Origin: Candidatus Manganitrophus morganii
GTDB taxonomy: Bacteria > Nitrospirota > Nitrospiria > SBBL01 > Manganitrophaceae
Direction: 5' to 3'
Length of the DNA: 64,000 nt
NCBI GenBank assembly: GCA_021651055.1
Contig: JAJHOH010000001.1
Span: 4,096,001-4,160,000, forward strand
Shown: in pieces, positions 51,630 to 59,701 of the stretch
Numbering within the stretch: the stretch's first letter is position 1
How the letters are laid out: every line of letters starts with the position of its first letter
The notes under the pieces: model-generated
Told to the model about the DNA's origin: nothing
Seen by the model: only the letters and a program-made list of their open reading frames with translations
Databases searched by the model: none
Translations under genes and position numbers: made by a program

Positions 51630-52250
51630 TCACTCCGGTCGGAGCGAAAAAAAGACCAAGTTGGGCCAACTGGCCGTATAATCAATCTGTGTTAACGAGC
51701 AGGAACCGACCACGAGCCGTTTTTGATTTTCAAGCGCCATCCCGAGCGCCGCGGCGACGATCATCCGAATCGGTCCGACGTGCGTCACCAGGAGGACCGT
51801 CTGGCCCGCATGGCGCGCTAATAGGGTCTGAATCGTCTCATCGACCCGCTTGGCAAAACCGACAAGCGACTCCCCTCCCGCCGTTGTGAAATGGAGCGGG
51901 TCTTTCTTCCAGGCTGACCACTCCTCCGGGAAGCGTTGTTGAATGACCTCGTTCGTCAGCCCGTCCCACGATCCGAAGGTCCGCTCTCGGAGTCCTTCAG
52001 TAGTTTCAATCTTCAATCCGAGCCGATCGGCGGTCGGCCGGGCCGTCTCTTGTGTCCTGCGCGAGGGGCTGACATAAAGCGCGGCAATCGATTTTCCTTG
52101 AAGCCGATCGGGCCAGCCGGCGGCCTGTTTCAGGCCGACCGGATTGAGCGCCGGATCTTCCACCGAATCACAATAATATCGATTCTCCGGAAAATCGGTG
52201 GCTCCATGGCGGAGGAATAAAAACGATGTCGCTTGTTCTTTTGTCCTCAT
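51630..52250 (-). CDS. Histidine phosphatase (phosphoglycerate-mutase-like)
   Basis: A 206-residue cytoplasmic phosphatase. The start is ATG 52250; a longer frame lacks a site. The phospho-acceptor His is in 'FLFLRHGATDFPE'. 'LYVSPSRRTQETARPTADRLGL' supplies the second Arg, 'LRERTFGSWDGLTNEVIQQRFPEEW' the Glu, and 'VLLVTHVGPIRMIVAAALG' the second His. This is the CobC/PhoE-like layout; substrates range from alpha-ribazole phosphate to sugar phosphates, and none is indicated here. It lies between the ABC permease and the methyltransferase with gaps of only a few bases, so it belongs to the export operon. Confidence 0.87.
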   Translation of the reverse strand: MRTKEQATSFLFLRHGATDFPENRYYCDSVEDPALNPVGLKQAAGWPDRLQGKSIAALYVSPSRRTQETARPTADRLGLKIETTEGLRERTFGSWDGLTNEVIQQRFPEEWSAWKKDPLHFTTAGGESLVGFAKRVDETIQTLLARHAGQTVLLVTHVGPIRMIVAAALGMALENQKRLVVGSCSLTQIDYTASWPNLVFFSLRPE

Positions 52251-52257
52251 TAAAATT

Positions 52258-53082
52258 CTAAGAGCGATCCTGACTAAAGATGGAAACGGCTGAGATGACT
52301 GAAACGAATGTAAACAGGCCGAGCACCGCCATGCTGATGAAAAAGGAGGCGTCAAAAACGCCCCGATACGAGGCGCGGACCGCTTCCACTCCATAAGTGG
52401 CCGGATTGATCCGGCTGACCATCTGCATCCAAACCGGCATGAAATCGGTCGGCACCAGCGCCGGGGAGAAGAAAAGGAGGGGGAGCGTCAACATGTTTCC
52501 CATCACGACCAACGGCTCTTCTTTTTTCAGGATCATCGCGAGCGCATTCGAGACGGCGGAAAAGCCGATCGCAAGGAGAAGCACGGCAACCCAGATCCAG
52601 AAGAGACCCGCTCCGCGGGGAAAGCCGGCCCCAAGCAAGGCGGCCACGCCGACCAAGAGAAAAACCTGGATGACGACCGTCAGCCCCGCATGCAACAGAC
52701 GGCTCAAAACAATGGCGGTCCGGGAGATCGGGGCGACCAGAAGTTTTTCCATGATTCCAAAAGTCAGGTCTCGAAGCAGGTTCACCCCCGACCAGGAAGA
52801 GCCGAACAACACGGTCATGACGATCACCCCCGGTGCGAGGAACTGGATGTAATCGGCTTCTGGGAAGCCGGGAAGGCGCGAGAGGTTCTTGAACAATTGA
52901 CCGAAGATGATCAACCAGAGAAGCGGCTGGACCAGTCCGAAGAAGGTCCAGATCGGCATCCGCCATGTCATCAGAAGATATTTTTTGAGGAGGGCTGCAG
53001 TATCGGCCACCAGCCATTTCACCGGCATTCCTGACGCCGGAACCGGGGTCGATGTTGGGGCGACAACTATTTTTTGTTCCAT
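52258..53082 (-). CDS. ABC-2 type transporter permease
   Basis: A 274-residue inner-membrane permease (DrrB/NodJ-like). The start at ATG 53082 lies inside the end of the ATPase gene (16-base overlap), behind GGATCAAGG. After a 40-residue cytoplasmic start come six hydrophobic helices: 'PIWTFFGLVQPLLWLIIFGQLF', 'FLAPGVIVMTVLFGSSWSG', 'AGLTVVIQVFLLVGVAALLG', 'LFWIWVAVLLLAIGFSAVSNALAM', 'MLTLPLLFFSPALVP' and a final one ('MAVLGLFTFVSVISAVSIF'). 'KLLVAPISRTAIVLSRLL' and 'INPATYGVEAVRASYRG' are hallmarks of the ABC-2 family. With the ATPase upstream it would export a hydrophobic molecule or polysaccharide. Confidence 0.92.
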   Translation of the reverse strand: MEQKIVVAPTSTPVPASGMPVKWLVADTAALLKKYLLMTWRMPIWTFFGLVQPLLWLIIFGQLFKNLSRLPGFPEADYIQFLAPGVIVMTVLFGSSWSGVNLLRDLTFGIMEKLLVAPISRTAIVLSRLLHAGLTVVIQVFLLVGVAALLGAGFPRGAGLFWIWVAVLLLAIGFSAVSNALAMILKKEEPLVVMGNMLTLPLLFFSPALVPTDFMPVWMQMVSRINPATYGVEAVRASYRGVFDASFFISMAVLGLFTFVSVISAVSIFSQDRS

Positions 53083-54320
53083 CCTTGATCCTTCTTCCAC
53101 TCGCCCTGGGGCCACTCCCCTTGCGGCCACTTTTTCTCGGAGGGTTCTTCAGGTTTCGCCGGGGCATCGGCCGCGGGATCCTTCGGTTCCGGCTGTTTCC
53201 ATTGGTTGCCCCACTCTTTTTCCGAGCCGGTTTCTTTCTTCTTCCACTCGCTTCCCCACTCTTTGCCCGACTCCCCCGATTCCCCTTCCTTCTGCCATTT
53301 CTTAGCCCACTCGTTTTCGCCGGAATTGTTGTCCCATTTTTTCCCCCAGGAGCCCCATCCGGCGGAGTCGTTTTCTTTTTTGTCTTCGTCCGCGAAATTT
53401 TTGCCGGTGTATTTTAAAAAGACATCATCGAAAGTGGGACGGGTTAAAACGACGGTCTCCGCAGTCAAGCCGAGTTCGTCCACACACTGGAGCAGACGGG
53501 GAAGAAGTCCTTTCCCGTTCTCCAGGTAGAGGCGAAGCTGATTTTCCTGGCGGATAACTTCTTTGATCCATTCCTTTTGGCGAAAGGAGGCGACGACCGA
53601 TTCGGAAAGGGGCTGTTTGAAAGTGAGGTGAACGCAGTCCGCGCCGAGACTATCTTTGAGCTGATCGGGGGTTCCGATCGTTTGAACCCTTCCGTGATTT
53701 AAAATCCCAACCCGGTGGGCCAGCTGATCGACTTCGTCAAGGTAATGCGTTGTTAAAAAGAGGGTGACCCCCTGTTCCCGGTTCAGCCGGCGGAGATAAC
53801 TCCAAAGGTCGGATCGGCTTTGTGGATCGAGTCCCAACGTCGGCTCATCGAGGAAGAGGAGTTTGGGTTCGTGAATCAGCGCGGTGGCGATATCCAACTT
53901 CCGCTTCATCCCGCCCGACAAGGCCCCCACCCAGAGATCGATCGTCCCTTTCATATCAAGCAGATCGAGCAAAAAGATCATTCTTTCCTGGAGAGAAGAT
54001 GCGGGGAGGTGGTAGAGTTTTCCTTGAAGAAGAAGATTTTCGCGGACCGTCATCGCCGGATCGACGCCGCTTTGCTGACCGACATACCCGAACGACATTC
54101 GAACCGCCAGCGGATTTTCGACGACATCATAGCCGGCCACCCGGACCGTCCCGGAGGTGGGTCGGAGAAGGGTCGTCAAGATTTTGATGGTGGTCGTTTT
54201 TCCGGCCCCGTTGGGGCCGAGGAAGCCGAAGACTTCGCCTGAGGGAACTTGAAAGCTGATATCGTCGACTGCTTTTCGTCCGGAGGCGTATTCTTTTATC
54301 AGGTGCTCGATCTGGATCAT
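53067..54320 (-). CDS. ABC-2 transporter ATPase with Trp-rich C-terminal tail
   Basis: A 417-residue DrrA-type ATPase: Walker A '[10 protein letters not shown]' (about 35-44), Q-loop '[10 protein letters not shown]', signature '[12 protein letters not shown]' (about 134-145), Walker B '[12 protein letters not shown]' (about 154-165) and H-loop 'TTHYLDE'. Family members normally end near residue 310, after '[13 protein letters not shown]'. Here a further 110 residues (about 308-417) are low-complexity, rich in Trp, Lys, Glu and Gly, with 13 Trp at 322, 325, 329, 338, 342, 355, 359, 370, 374, 398, 403, 408 and 414. These fall mostly in pairs three to five apart ('EWAKKW', 'EWGSEW', 'EWGNQW'). 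It overlaps moaC by ATGA and the permease by 16 bases. Confidence 0.92.
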   Translation of the reverse strand: MIQIEHLIKEYASGRKAVDDISFQVPSGEVFGFLGPNGAGKTTTIKILTTLLRPTSGTVRVAGYDVVENPLAVRMSFGYVGQQSGVDPAMTVRENLLLQGKLYHLPASSLQERMIFLLDLLDMKGTIDLWVGALSGGMKRKLDIATALIHEPKLLFLDEPTLGLDPQSRSDLWSYLRRLNREQGVTLFLTTHYLDEVDQLAHRVGILNHGRVQTIGTPDQLKDSLGADCVHLTFKQPLSESVVASFRQKEWIKEVIRQENQLRLYLENGKGLLPRLLQCVDELGLTAETVVLTRPTFDDVFLKYTGKNFADEDKKENDSAGWGSWGKKWDNNSGENEWAKKWQKEGESGESGKEWGSEWKKKETGSEKEWGNQWKQPEPKDPAADAPAKPEEPSEKKWPQGEWPQGEWKKDQGWNKK

Positions 54321-54826
54321 TTCGGGAAGGGCTCGGGACGGGTATAGGTTCCTGACTTGCCGCCGCTTTTGGAGAGAAGACCGATCTGACCGAAGCTGAT
54401 CCCCTTATCGATCGCCTTGCACATGTCGTAAATCGTCAGCGCGGTCACCGTGACGGCCGTGACCGCTTCCATCTCCACACCGGTCTGGCCGGAGGTTTTG
54501 ACGGTGGCGTTGATTTGGACGGCGGCCGGGCCCCCATTTTCCGCAGGATGGATTTCGAAATGAATATCGACATTGGTGAGAAGCAGAGGATGGCACATCG
54601 GGATCAGGTCGGGCGTCCGCTTGGCCCCCATGACGCCGGCCACCTGGGCCACGGCGAGGACATCGCCCTTCGCAATTTGTCCCGCTTGAATCCGGGCCAA
54701 GGTTTCGGGTTTCATATAAACCATGCCGGTCGCCACTGCCGTGCGATGGGTGTCGGCCTTTCCGGACACGTCGACCATTCGCGCCCGGCCTTCTTGATTA
54801 AAGTGGGTTAACTCGGTTTCCGCCAT
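54317..54826 (-). CDS. moaC: Cyclic pyranopterin monophosphate synthase MoaC
   Basis: Second enzyme of molybdenum-cofactor synthesis, converting the MoaA product to cyclic pyranopterin phosphate. It has 169 residues; ATG 54826 follows GGGAGG. Motifs: '[19 protein letters not shown]', '[26 protein letters not shown]' (with the conserved His of the active site), '[28 protein letters not shown]' and '[12 protein letters not shown]', which holds the catalytic Lys region. It is complete. It heads the ABC-transporter operon, overlapping the ATPase start by four bases, while moaA lies 9 kb away heading another transcript. Confidence 0.96.
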   Translation of the reverse strand: MAETELTHFNQEGRARMVDVSGKADTHRTAVATGMVYMKPETLARIQAGQIAKGDVLAVAQVAGVMGAKRTPDLIPMCHPLLLTNVDIHFEIHPAENGGPAAVQINATVKTSGQTGVEMEAVTAVTVTALTIYDMCKAIDKGISFGQIGLLSKSGGKSGTYTRPEPFPK

Positions 54827-54996
54827 GTCAGCGCCTCCCGGAATCATTCCTTAAGATATAGATAAAGCAGCAGAAATTTCCGGCTGAGTCTAACATACGA
54901 TTCGGTGGGTGTCAATAAAGTCGGTACTGGAAAACACGAGGCATTTCTCGCTGAAATCTCTTCCCAATCAAGTGATTATGCGCTAGGGTGCTTTGG

Positions 54997-55025
54997 TTGA
55001 CAGAATAGGGACATTTAGATATCAT
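54997..55025 (+). promoter_or_regulatory. Sigma-70 promoter of the CBS-domain gene
   Basis: TTGACA (54997-55002), a 17-base spacer and TATCAT (55020-55025). The transcript would start near 55032, about 22 bases before the ATG, with GAAGGAGG as ribosome binding site. The divergent moaC gene starts at 54826; its promoter was not identified. Confidence 0.75.
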
Positions 55026-55053
55026 TCCGGACGATTGCCTGAAGGAGGACAAG

Positions 55054-55863
55054 ATGTCATTAAGGGAGCTGATTCACTCCGATATAAAAAAGACGGGTCC
55101 GACGACCACCCTGGTCGAGACGGCCCAAATGATGCGACGGTACAAAATCGGCTCCGTTTTTGTAGAAGACGGGGGACAATATATCGGCATCGTTACGGAG
55201 AGCGATCTGGTCCGGAAAGGGCTGACCAAGGAGGTTTCTCCCGAGACCCCGACCCGCTCCGTCATGCATGTGCCGTTGCTTGACATCGACGTTGAAAAAT
55301 CGCCGATCGAAGCGAATCATTTGATGCATCTGAACGGAATCCGGCATCTCGCCGTTTCAGAAAGTGGAAAGATCGTCGGAATGATCTCCGTCCGGGACCT
55401 GGTCCGGTATTTCTCGAACGACAAAAAAAGCCCCCTGCACGCCATGACCGATATCGTCAAACCGCTGACCGTTTTAGTCCGTCGTGACATTCAAACGGTT
55501 GACTCCTTTGCGACGGCCCAGGAAGCGGCGCGAAAAATGGATGAGAAGAAAATCGGTTCGTTGATGGTCGTTGACGAGAAACGGTACGTCGGAATCATCA
55601 CCGAGACCGATCTGGTCCGAAAGGTGATCGGTTACGGGCTGAGCGCCTCTAAAATCCCGGTCGGGGTGATCATGAATACGCCGGTTCTCGATATCGACCT
55701 TTCACGGACGATTCAAGAGGCCAACGAGATTATGGCGACGAAGGGGGTCCGGCACCTGGCCGTGACCGAGAGAGGAGAGATCATCGGCATTCTTTCCATC
55801 CGAGATCTGATCGGCATGATCTCGATCCGCGACCTTCCCCGTTTTTTTTCGAACCAAAAATAA
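55054..55863 (+). CDS. Quadruple CBS-domain protein
   Basis: A 269-residue cytoplasmic protein made of four CBS motifs, two Bateman modules. Each module repeats 'KKTGPTTTLVETAQMMRRYKIGSVFV...YIGIVTESDLVRK' and 'IEANHLMHLNGIRHLAVSESGKIVGMISVRDLVRYF'. The second copy reads 'TVDSFATAQEAARKMDEKKIGSLMVV...GIITETDLVRKVIG' and 'ANEIMATKGVRHLAVTERGEIIGILSIRDLIGM'. The 'GI(V/I)TExDLVRK' ends match adenosine-ligand pockets, so AMP, ATP or SAM sensing is likely. There is no effector domain. Glutamate dehydrogenase follows 52 bases later on the same strand, and control of it by the CBS protein is possible but unproved. Confidence 0.9.
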   Translation: MSLRELIHSDIKKTGPTTTLVETAQMMRRYKIGSVFVEDGGQYIGIVTESDLVRKGLTKEVSPETPTRSVMHVPLLDIDVEKSPIEANHLMHLNGIRHLAVSESGKIVGMISVRDLVRYFSNDKKSPLHAMTDIVKPLTVLVRRDIQTVDSFATAQEAARKMDEKKIGSLMVVDEKRYVGIITETDLVRKVIGYGLSASKIPVGVIMNTPVLDIDLSRTIQEANEIMATKGVRHLAVTERGEIIGILSIRDLIGMISIRDLPRFFSNQK

Positions 55864-55915
55864 GGCGGCCCGCCCCATCGGTCGGACCCCTCACTCAATC
55901 TGGGGACAAAACAGG

Positions 55916-57196
55916 ATGGACATCGAACAAGAAAAACGGCACGAGCCGGAGTATATGACCCCCATTTACCGGATGGCGGTGACGCAGTTTGACCAGGCGG
56001 CCGACCAGCTCAAGCTCGATCCGAACGTCCGGAAGCGTCTTGTGGTTCCGAAACGGGCGATCATGGTCTCCGTTCCGATTCGAATGGATGACTCACATAT
56101 CGAAGTGTTTCACGGCTATCGGGTCCATCACGACAATACCCTCGGCCCTTCCAAAGGAGGGATTCGGTATCATCCTGAAGTGAATCTCGGCGAGGTCTGT
56201 GCGCTGGCGATGTGGATGACCTGGAAATGCGCATTGATGGGCCTTCCCTTCGGCGGCGCCAAGGGAGGAATCAGCTGCGATCCAAACGCCTTTTCGCGAA
56301 ACGAGCTGCAGCGGCTGACCCGGCGATATACCGCGGAGATCATCCAGTTCATCGGGCCGGATGTGGATGTCCCCGCCCCGGATGTCGGCACCAACGAGCA
56401 GGTGATGGCCTGGATGATGGATACCTACAGCCAGTTCAAAGGCTACTCCATCCCGGAAATCGTCACCGGCAAGCCGATCGTCATCGGCGGCTCCCTCGGG
56501 CGGATCGAAGCGACCGGCCGCGGCGTGGTCTACTGCATCATGGAGGCGTTTAATCATCTCGGAACGAGACCGGAAGGGAAAAAGATCGTTGTTCAGGGGT
56601 TTGGGAATGTCGGATCGAACGTCGCGAAGGTCCTTCATCAAGAAGGGTGTCAGATTATTGCCGTCAGCGATGTCCGCTCCGGTGTTTACAATCCGAAGGG
56701 GCTCGATATCCCGGCCCTGCTTCAATATCTCTCGCACAGCCGGTTTATCGAGGGATTTCCCGGCGGAGAGCCGATCACGAACCGCGCGTTGCTGGAGCTC
56801 CCCTGTGATGTCCTGGTGCCGGCCGCCCTTTCGGGCCAGATCACGGAGGAGAACGCCGGGCGGATTTCATGCACCATTCTGGCGGAGGCGGCGAATGGGC
56901 CGACGACCCCCGCGGCCGATCTCATCCTTCAAGATCGAGGAATCTTTTTGATCCCCGACATCCTGGCCAATGCCGGCGGGGTGACGGTCTCTTACTTCGA
57001 ATGGGTACAGGATCTTCAGAACTTTTTCTGGAAGGAAAAAGAGATCAACGAAAAGCTGCGGGAGATCATGTCGAGCGCCTTCAACGCGGTTTTAACCCTC
57101 GCTCAAGAAGAAAAGGTCAGTATGCGAATGGCGGCGCTGATGCTCGCCATCCGTAAAATCGCCAGCGCCAAGCTGGCGCGCGGCGTTTTCCCCTGA
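55916..57196 (+). CDS. gdhA: Glutamate dehydrogenase
   Basis: Amino-acid dehydrogenase that interconverts glutamate and 2-oxoglutarate plus ammonium. The 426-residue length fits the hexameric class. Motifs: 'HNTLGPSKGGIRYHPEVNL' (first substrate Lys), 'MTWKCALMGLPFGGAKGGISCDP' (the substrate-binding and catalytic Lys), 'GPDVDVPAPDVGTNEQVMAWMMDTY', the NAD(P) loop 'VVQGFGNVGSNVAKVLHQEG', 'LPCDVLVPAALSGQIT' and 'DILANAGGVTVSYFEWVQDLQ'. The substrate Lys in the first motif favours glutamate over leucine. It is probably cotranscribed with the CBS gene. Confidence 0.93.
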   Translation: MDIEQEKRHEPEYMTPIYRMAVTQFDQAADQLKLDPNVRKRLVVPKRAIMVSVPIRMDDSHIEVFHGYRVHHDNTLGPSKGGIRYHPEVNLGEVCALAMWMTWKCALMGLPFGGAKGGISCDPNAFSRNELQRLTRRYTAEIIQFIGPDVDVPAPDVGTNEQVMAWMMDTYSQFKGYSIPEIVTGKPIVIGGSLGRIEATGRGVVYCIMEAFNHLGTRPEGKKIVVQGFGNVGSNVAKVLHQEGCQIIAVSDVRSGVYNPKGLDIPALLQYLSHSRFIEGFPGGEPITNRALLELPCDVLVPAALSGQITEENAGRISCTILAEAANGPTTPAADLILQDRGIFLIPDILANAGGVTVSYFEWVQDLQNFFWKEKEINEKLREIMSSAFNAVLTLAQEEKVSMRMAALMLAIRKIASAKLARGVFP

Positions 57197-57211
57197 GCAT
57201 TCCGTCGTGGG

Positions 57212-57559
57212 TCAATTCTGGAGTTTCTCCAAGCGTTTGATGTAAGCATAAAGGGCGGGGTTCTTCTTTTCCATATCGTGAAACTCCAGCCCGATGGCAT
57301 ATTGACCCGCTGCTTTAAGTGCAGTGGCCCAAACCACTTGACCGTAGAGCGATTCGTCGATCGCCTCCCCTTCTTCGGTCTTCACTGATATTTTCACGAG
57401 CAGCAGATCCCCCTTTTGGTAAGGACCTTTGACGTAAACCCCCATTCCATAGATCGAAACATCACGAATCATCGCATCGACCGTTTTTTGAAGACCGTGC
57501 GGTGTGATGCGGGCCACAGTCAGGAGCGGAACCCGCTTCTGTTTTCTGCGATTCTCCAT
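57212..57559 (-). CDS. Stand-alone PilZ-domain protein
   Basis: A 115-residue single PilZ domain. It starts MENRRKQKRV with the RxxxR motif (Arg4/5 to Arg9) and has a canonical 'DVSIYGMGVYV' (DxSxxG), 'GDLLLVKISV', 'GQVVWATALKAAGQYAIGLEFHDM' and a short C-terminal helix. Both cyclic-di-GMP contact motifs are intact, unlike the PilZ of the HMG-CoA reductase fusion. It would act as a small adaptor in the cytoplasm. It converges with glutamate dehydrogenase and sits 33 bases downstream of the phospholipase-like gene. Confidence 0.88.
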   Translation of the reverse strand: MENRRKQKRVPLLTVARITPHGLQKTVDAMIRDVSIYGMGVYVKGPYQKGDLLLVKISVKTEEGEAIDESLYGQVVWATALKAAGQYAIGLEFHDMEKKNPALYAYIKRLEKLQN

Positions 57560-57592
57560 GTCCTCGTCTTAATGATGGGGTCAGGTTGTTTT

Positions 57593-58588
57593 CTATGTTA
57601 GATGGATGTGACCCAAGGATTCGGAGCGCAGGGTGCCGACCGAGGAAGATACCTCGGAATGGGCGTGACAGCAAAAGAAGCTCTCGATCTCTGCGGGCGG
57701 ATCGAAGATATAGTCGGTCGGTTCTTTGCGATGAATCCGTTTTGAGAATTGACGCAATCTTTTTGCCTCGGCCAGGCGCTGACTCCCGATCGGATCATAC
57801 CGATAGCAGATCGAGTCTTCCGGATGGTTCAAAACATTGACGATCAAGTTGAGACATTTTCGGTTGAGTGACTGGACATATTGCTGAGGAACATCCCAAC
57901 GCGAGTTCCGCGAGACCAGAGAAACGGCCTGCTGGCGTTTCCCCAAGTCATACAGCTTGACGGCGTGGGTAAAGAGCTTTTTCTTCATATCGAATGAGAC
58001 CAGGTCTTTTTTGACGATCTCCTGGACGAAGCGGTCGCTCTGATCGTTGGCCCCCGAGAGGATATCGAGGACCTGCTTCCAATATTTTTGATCGGCGAAT
58101 TCGTCCGCGCGGAGCTCCCAATAAATATGGCCCAGTCGCGTGGTGGAAGAGGTCAGATAGAGCTGGTTCGGAACGTAAACGTTATGGGCGATGATGTCGG
58201 CGGCCAGGTGAGCGATGTAGCCGCACGCGAACGACTGCAAACGGGGATCGTCCGCCTGTTGGAGAAGCCGCCGGGCGGTCGACCAGTTGTGGCAATGATC
58301 GGCATGATATTTGGAACCTTTGCCGATAAAGATATCGGCGCTGACGCAGCCGTATAAGAAATCTCGCGGGAAGGCGCGCAAAACCTGAACCAATGATCCG
58401 GTCAGCCATTGAAGATTTTGCAGGAGGGTCGATCCATGCATCATGTGCATGCCGACCCCCCAGGCATAGGCCGCCTCATCCGAGAAGAGCAAAACAACGA
58501 ATGACAGAATCAGCGGCGTGATCCATCGTTTTCTCCGTCCGCTCGAACCTCTCCCTTCAGCGGTTTTCTTCCGCGTCGGTCCCCGCAT
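57593..58588 (-). CDS. Zinc-dependent phospholipase C-family protein
   Basis: About 331 residues. ATG 58588 is preferred (GAGGAAC seven bases upstream); earlier Met codons overlap the upstream gene. A hydrophobic segment (about 19-38, 'LILSFVVLLFSDEAAYA') is a signal peptide or anchor. Zinc-ligand pattern of the family: 'WGVGMHMMHG' with Trp at the mature N-terminus, 'LYGCVSADIFIGKG', 'HADHCHNWSTA' and 'FACGYIAHLAADIIAHNVYVP', where the His and Asp ligands lie. The remainder is helical with no recognised domain. It is widespread in bacteria as a predicted secreted phospholipase; activity is not established. It is cotranscribed with the nucleotidyltransferase-like gene. Confidence 0.8.
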   Translation of the reverse strand: MRGPTRKKTAEGRGSSGRRKRWITPLILSFVVLLFSDEAAYAWGVGMHMMHGSTLLQNLQWLTGSLVQVLRAFPRDFLYGCVSADIFIGKGSKYHADHCHNWSTARRLLQQADDPRLQSFACGYIAHLAADIIAHNVYVPNQLYLTSSTTRLGHIYWELRADEFADQKYWKQVLDILSGANDQSDRFVQEIVKKDLVSFDMKKKLFTHAVKLYDLGKRQQAVSLVSRNSRWDVPQQYVQSLNRKCLNLIVNVLNHPEDSICYRYDPIGSQRLAEAKRLRQFSKRIHRKEPTDYIFDPPAEIESFFCCHAHSEVSSSVGTLRSESLGHIHLT

Positions 58589-58599
58589 ATCGAAGTTCC

Positions 58600-59583
58600 T
58601 CATCCGCATGCTTCCGTTCGAAACGGACAAGCGCCCCCTTCTTGTCCTTGATTAAACTTTGCGAAAAATTCACGCCATTCTCGAAAGCGCGTGGAGAGGG
58701 TTCGATAACTGGCCTCGTCGTCGATATCCAAGGCAGCGCTGCCGATATTTGTTTCGACCACTTTGAAGCGGGTTCCCAGGAAGCGGCTTATTTCCCGCTC
58801 CACTTTGGAAAGAGCAAGGGACCGGCGGAATAGTGCGGCCAGTCCGGAACGGTTGGATTGCGCGAGGGAAACGGCCGCTTGAGCCAACAGGTAAGATTTC
58901 AATACGCTCGGCCATCCCGGCCGTTTTAAAATTTCGAGCATAATCCGGATTCGATTTCCGAGGTATTTCTGGTAACGATGATCATAGAGTTGTTGAATGT
59001 CCCGCCCCGCTCCGATGCGAAGCGGACGGGCCAGATGGAGATTATTCAGCCGATAGGCCTGCGTGCGTGTGTAGACGTAGGCCATCTTCATCCCAGGCTG
59101 GTCTGCTTTCGGATAGAAGGGGGTCAGCGCTTCTTCCGGTGTGACGCCGAGACAGTAATCCGATTCTTCCATATCCGCTTTGGAAATGAATTCCCGAATT
59201 TCAGCGGGCGTGATCAGAGGAATATCGGCGGGAAGGAAGAGGCCGGGCGGATCGCCGTGGTTCAGCCGATGAACGTCCATGCCGTCTTGATAACCTGGCA
59301 GGGAACGGCTGTAGGCGGCCAGGATATTCTCGATGAGACTGTTCTTTTGTTCAAGGACTTCGATTTTCTTGAAGAAGAGCGTATAGGGAAGGGCTTGTTC
59401 GATCTCTTCCATCATCTTTTTTTGGGGACCGATGAGATAGATACGGTCGATTTCAGCCACTTCATCCAAGGCTTTGAGAACATGAATGAAGAGAGGATAT
59501 CCCTCCAATTTAAGGAGAGCTTTGTTCGTTCCCAGGATCTGGTGGCTTGCCCCGCGGTCGCCCGCTAAAACAAATGCGTCCAT
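58600..59583 (-). CDS. MobA/GlmU-like nucleotidyltransferase-fold protein
   Basis: A 327-residue protein with an N-terminal NTP-transferase domain: 'MDAFVLAGDRGASHQILGTNKALLKLEGYPLFIHVLKAL' has the Gly-rich nucleotide loop and the Lys, although the usual GGxGTRM is changed to 'GDRGASHQILGTNK'. 'DGMDVHRLNHGDPPGLFLPADIPLITPAEIREFI' carries the metal Asp region ('PADIPLIT'). The C-terminal 120 residues are helical and unassigned. The family includes MobA-type and sugar nucleotidyl transferases; the substrate is not known. It shares a divergent promoter region with the phospholipase D gene and is upstream of the phospholipase C-like gene, so a lipid-related role is conceivable. Confidence 0.75.
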   Translation of the reverse strand: MDAFVLAGDRGASHQILGTNKALLKLEGYPLFIHVLKALDEVAEIDRIYLIGPQKKMMEEIEQALPYTLFFKKIEVLEQKNSLIENILAAYSRSLPGYQDGMDVHRLNHGDPPGLFLPADIPLITPAEIREFISKADMEESDYCLGVTPEEALTPFYPKADQPGMKMAYVYTRTQAYRLNNLHLARPLRIGAGRDIQQLYDHRYQKYLGNRIRIMLEILKRPGWPSVLKSYLLAQAAVSLAQSNRSGLAALFRRSLALSKVEREISRFLGTRFKVVETNIGSAALDIDDEASYRTLSTRFREWREFFAKFNQGQEGGACPFRTEACG

Positions 59584-59610
59584 TTTCCATCCGTTGCGTC
59601 GTTGGAAAGT

Positions 59611-59697
59611 ATCTTAACATAGTCGCATGGGTTTGTCGATTTGGTTCATCTCTATGAAATGAAAGCTTAAATTGAGGTTGTTGACTATGTTAAAATA
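59611..59697. promoter_or_regulatory. Divergent promoter pair with inverted 11-base repeat
   Basis: TTAACATAGTC (59614-59624) and GACTATGTTAA (59683-59693) are exact complements. Read towards each gene, both give GACTATGTTAA(A/G)AT, an extended -10 of TGN-TAAAAT or TGN-TAAGAT. The rightward one ends five bases before the phospholipase D ATG, predicting an almost leaderless transcript. The shared outer bases may also be a regulator site. Confidence 0.55.
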
Positions 59698-59701
59698 AGG
59701 C

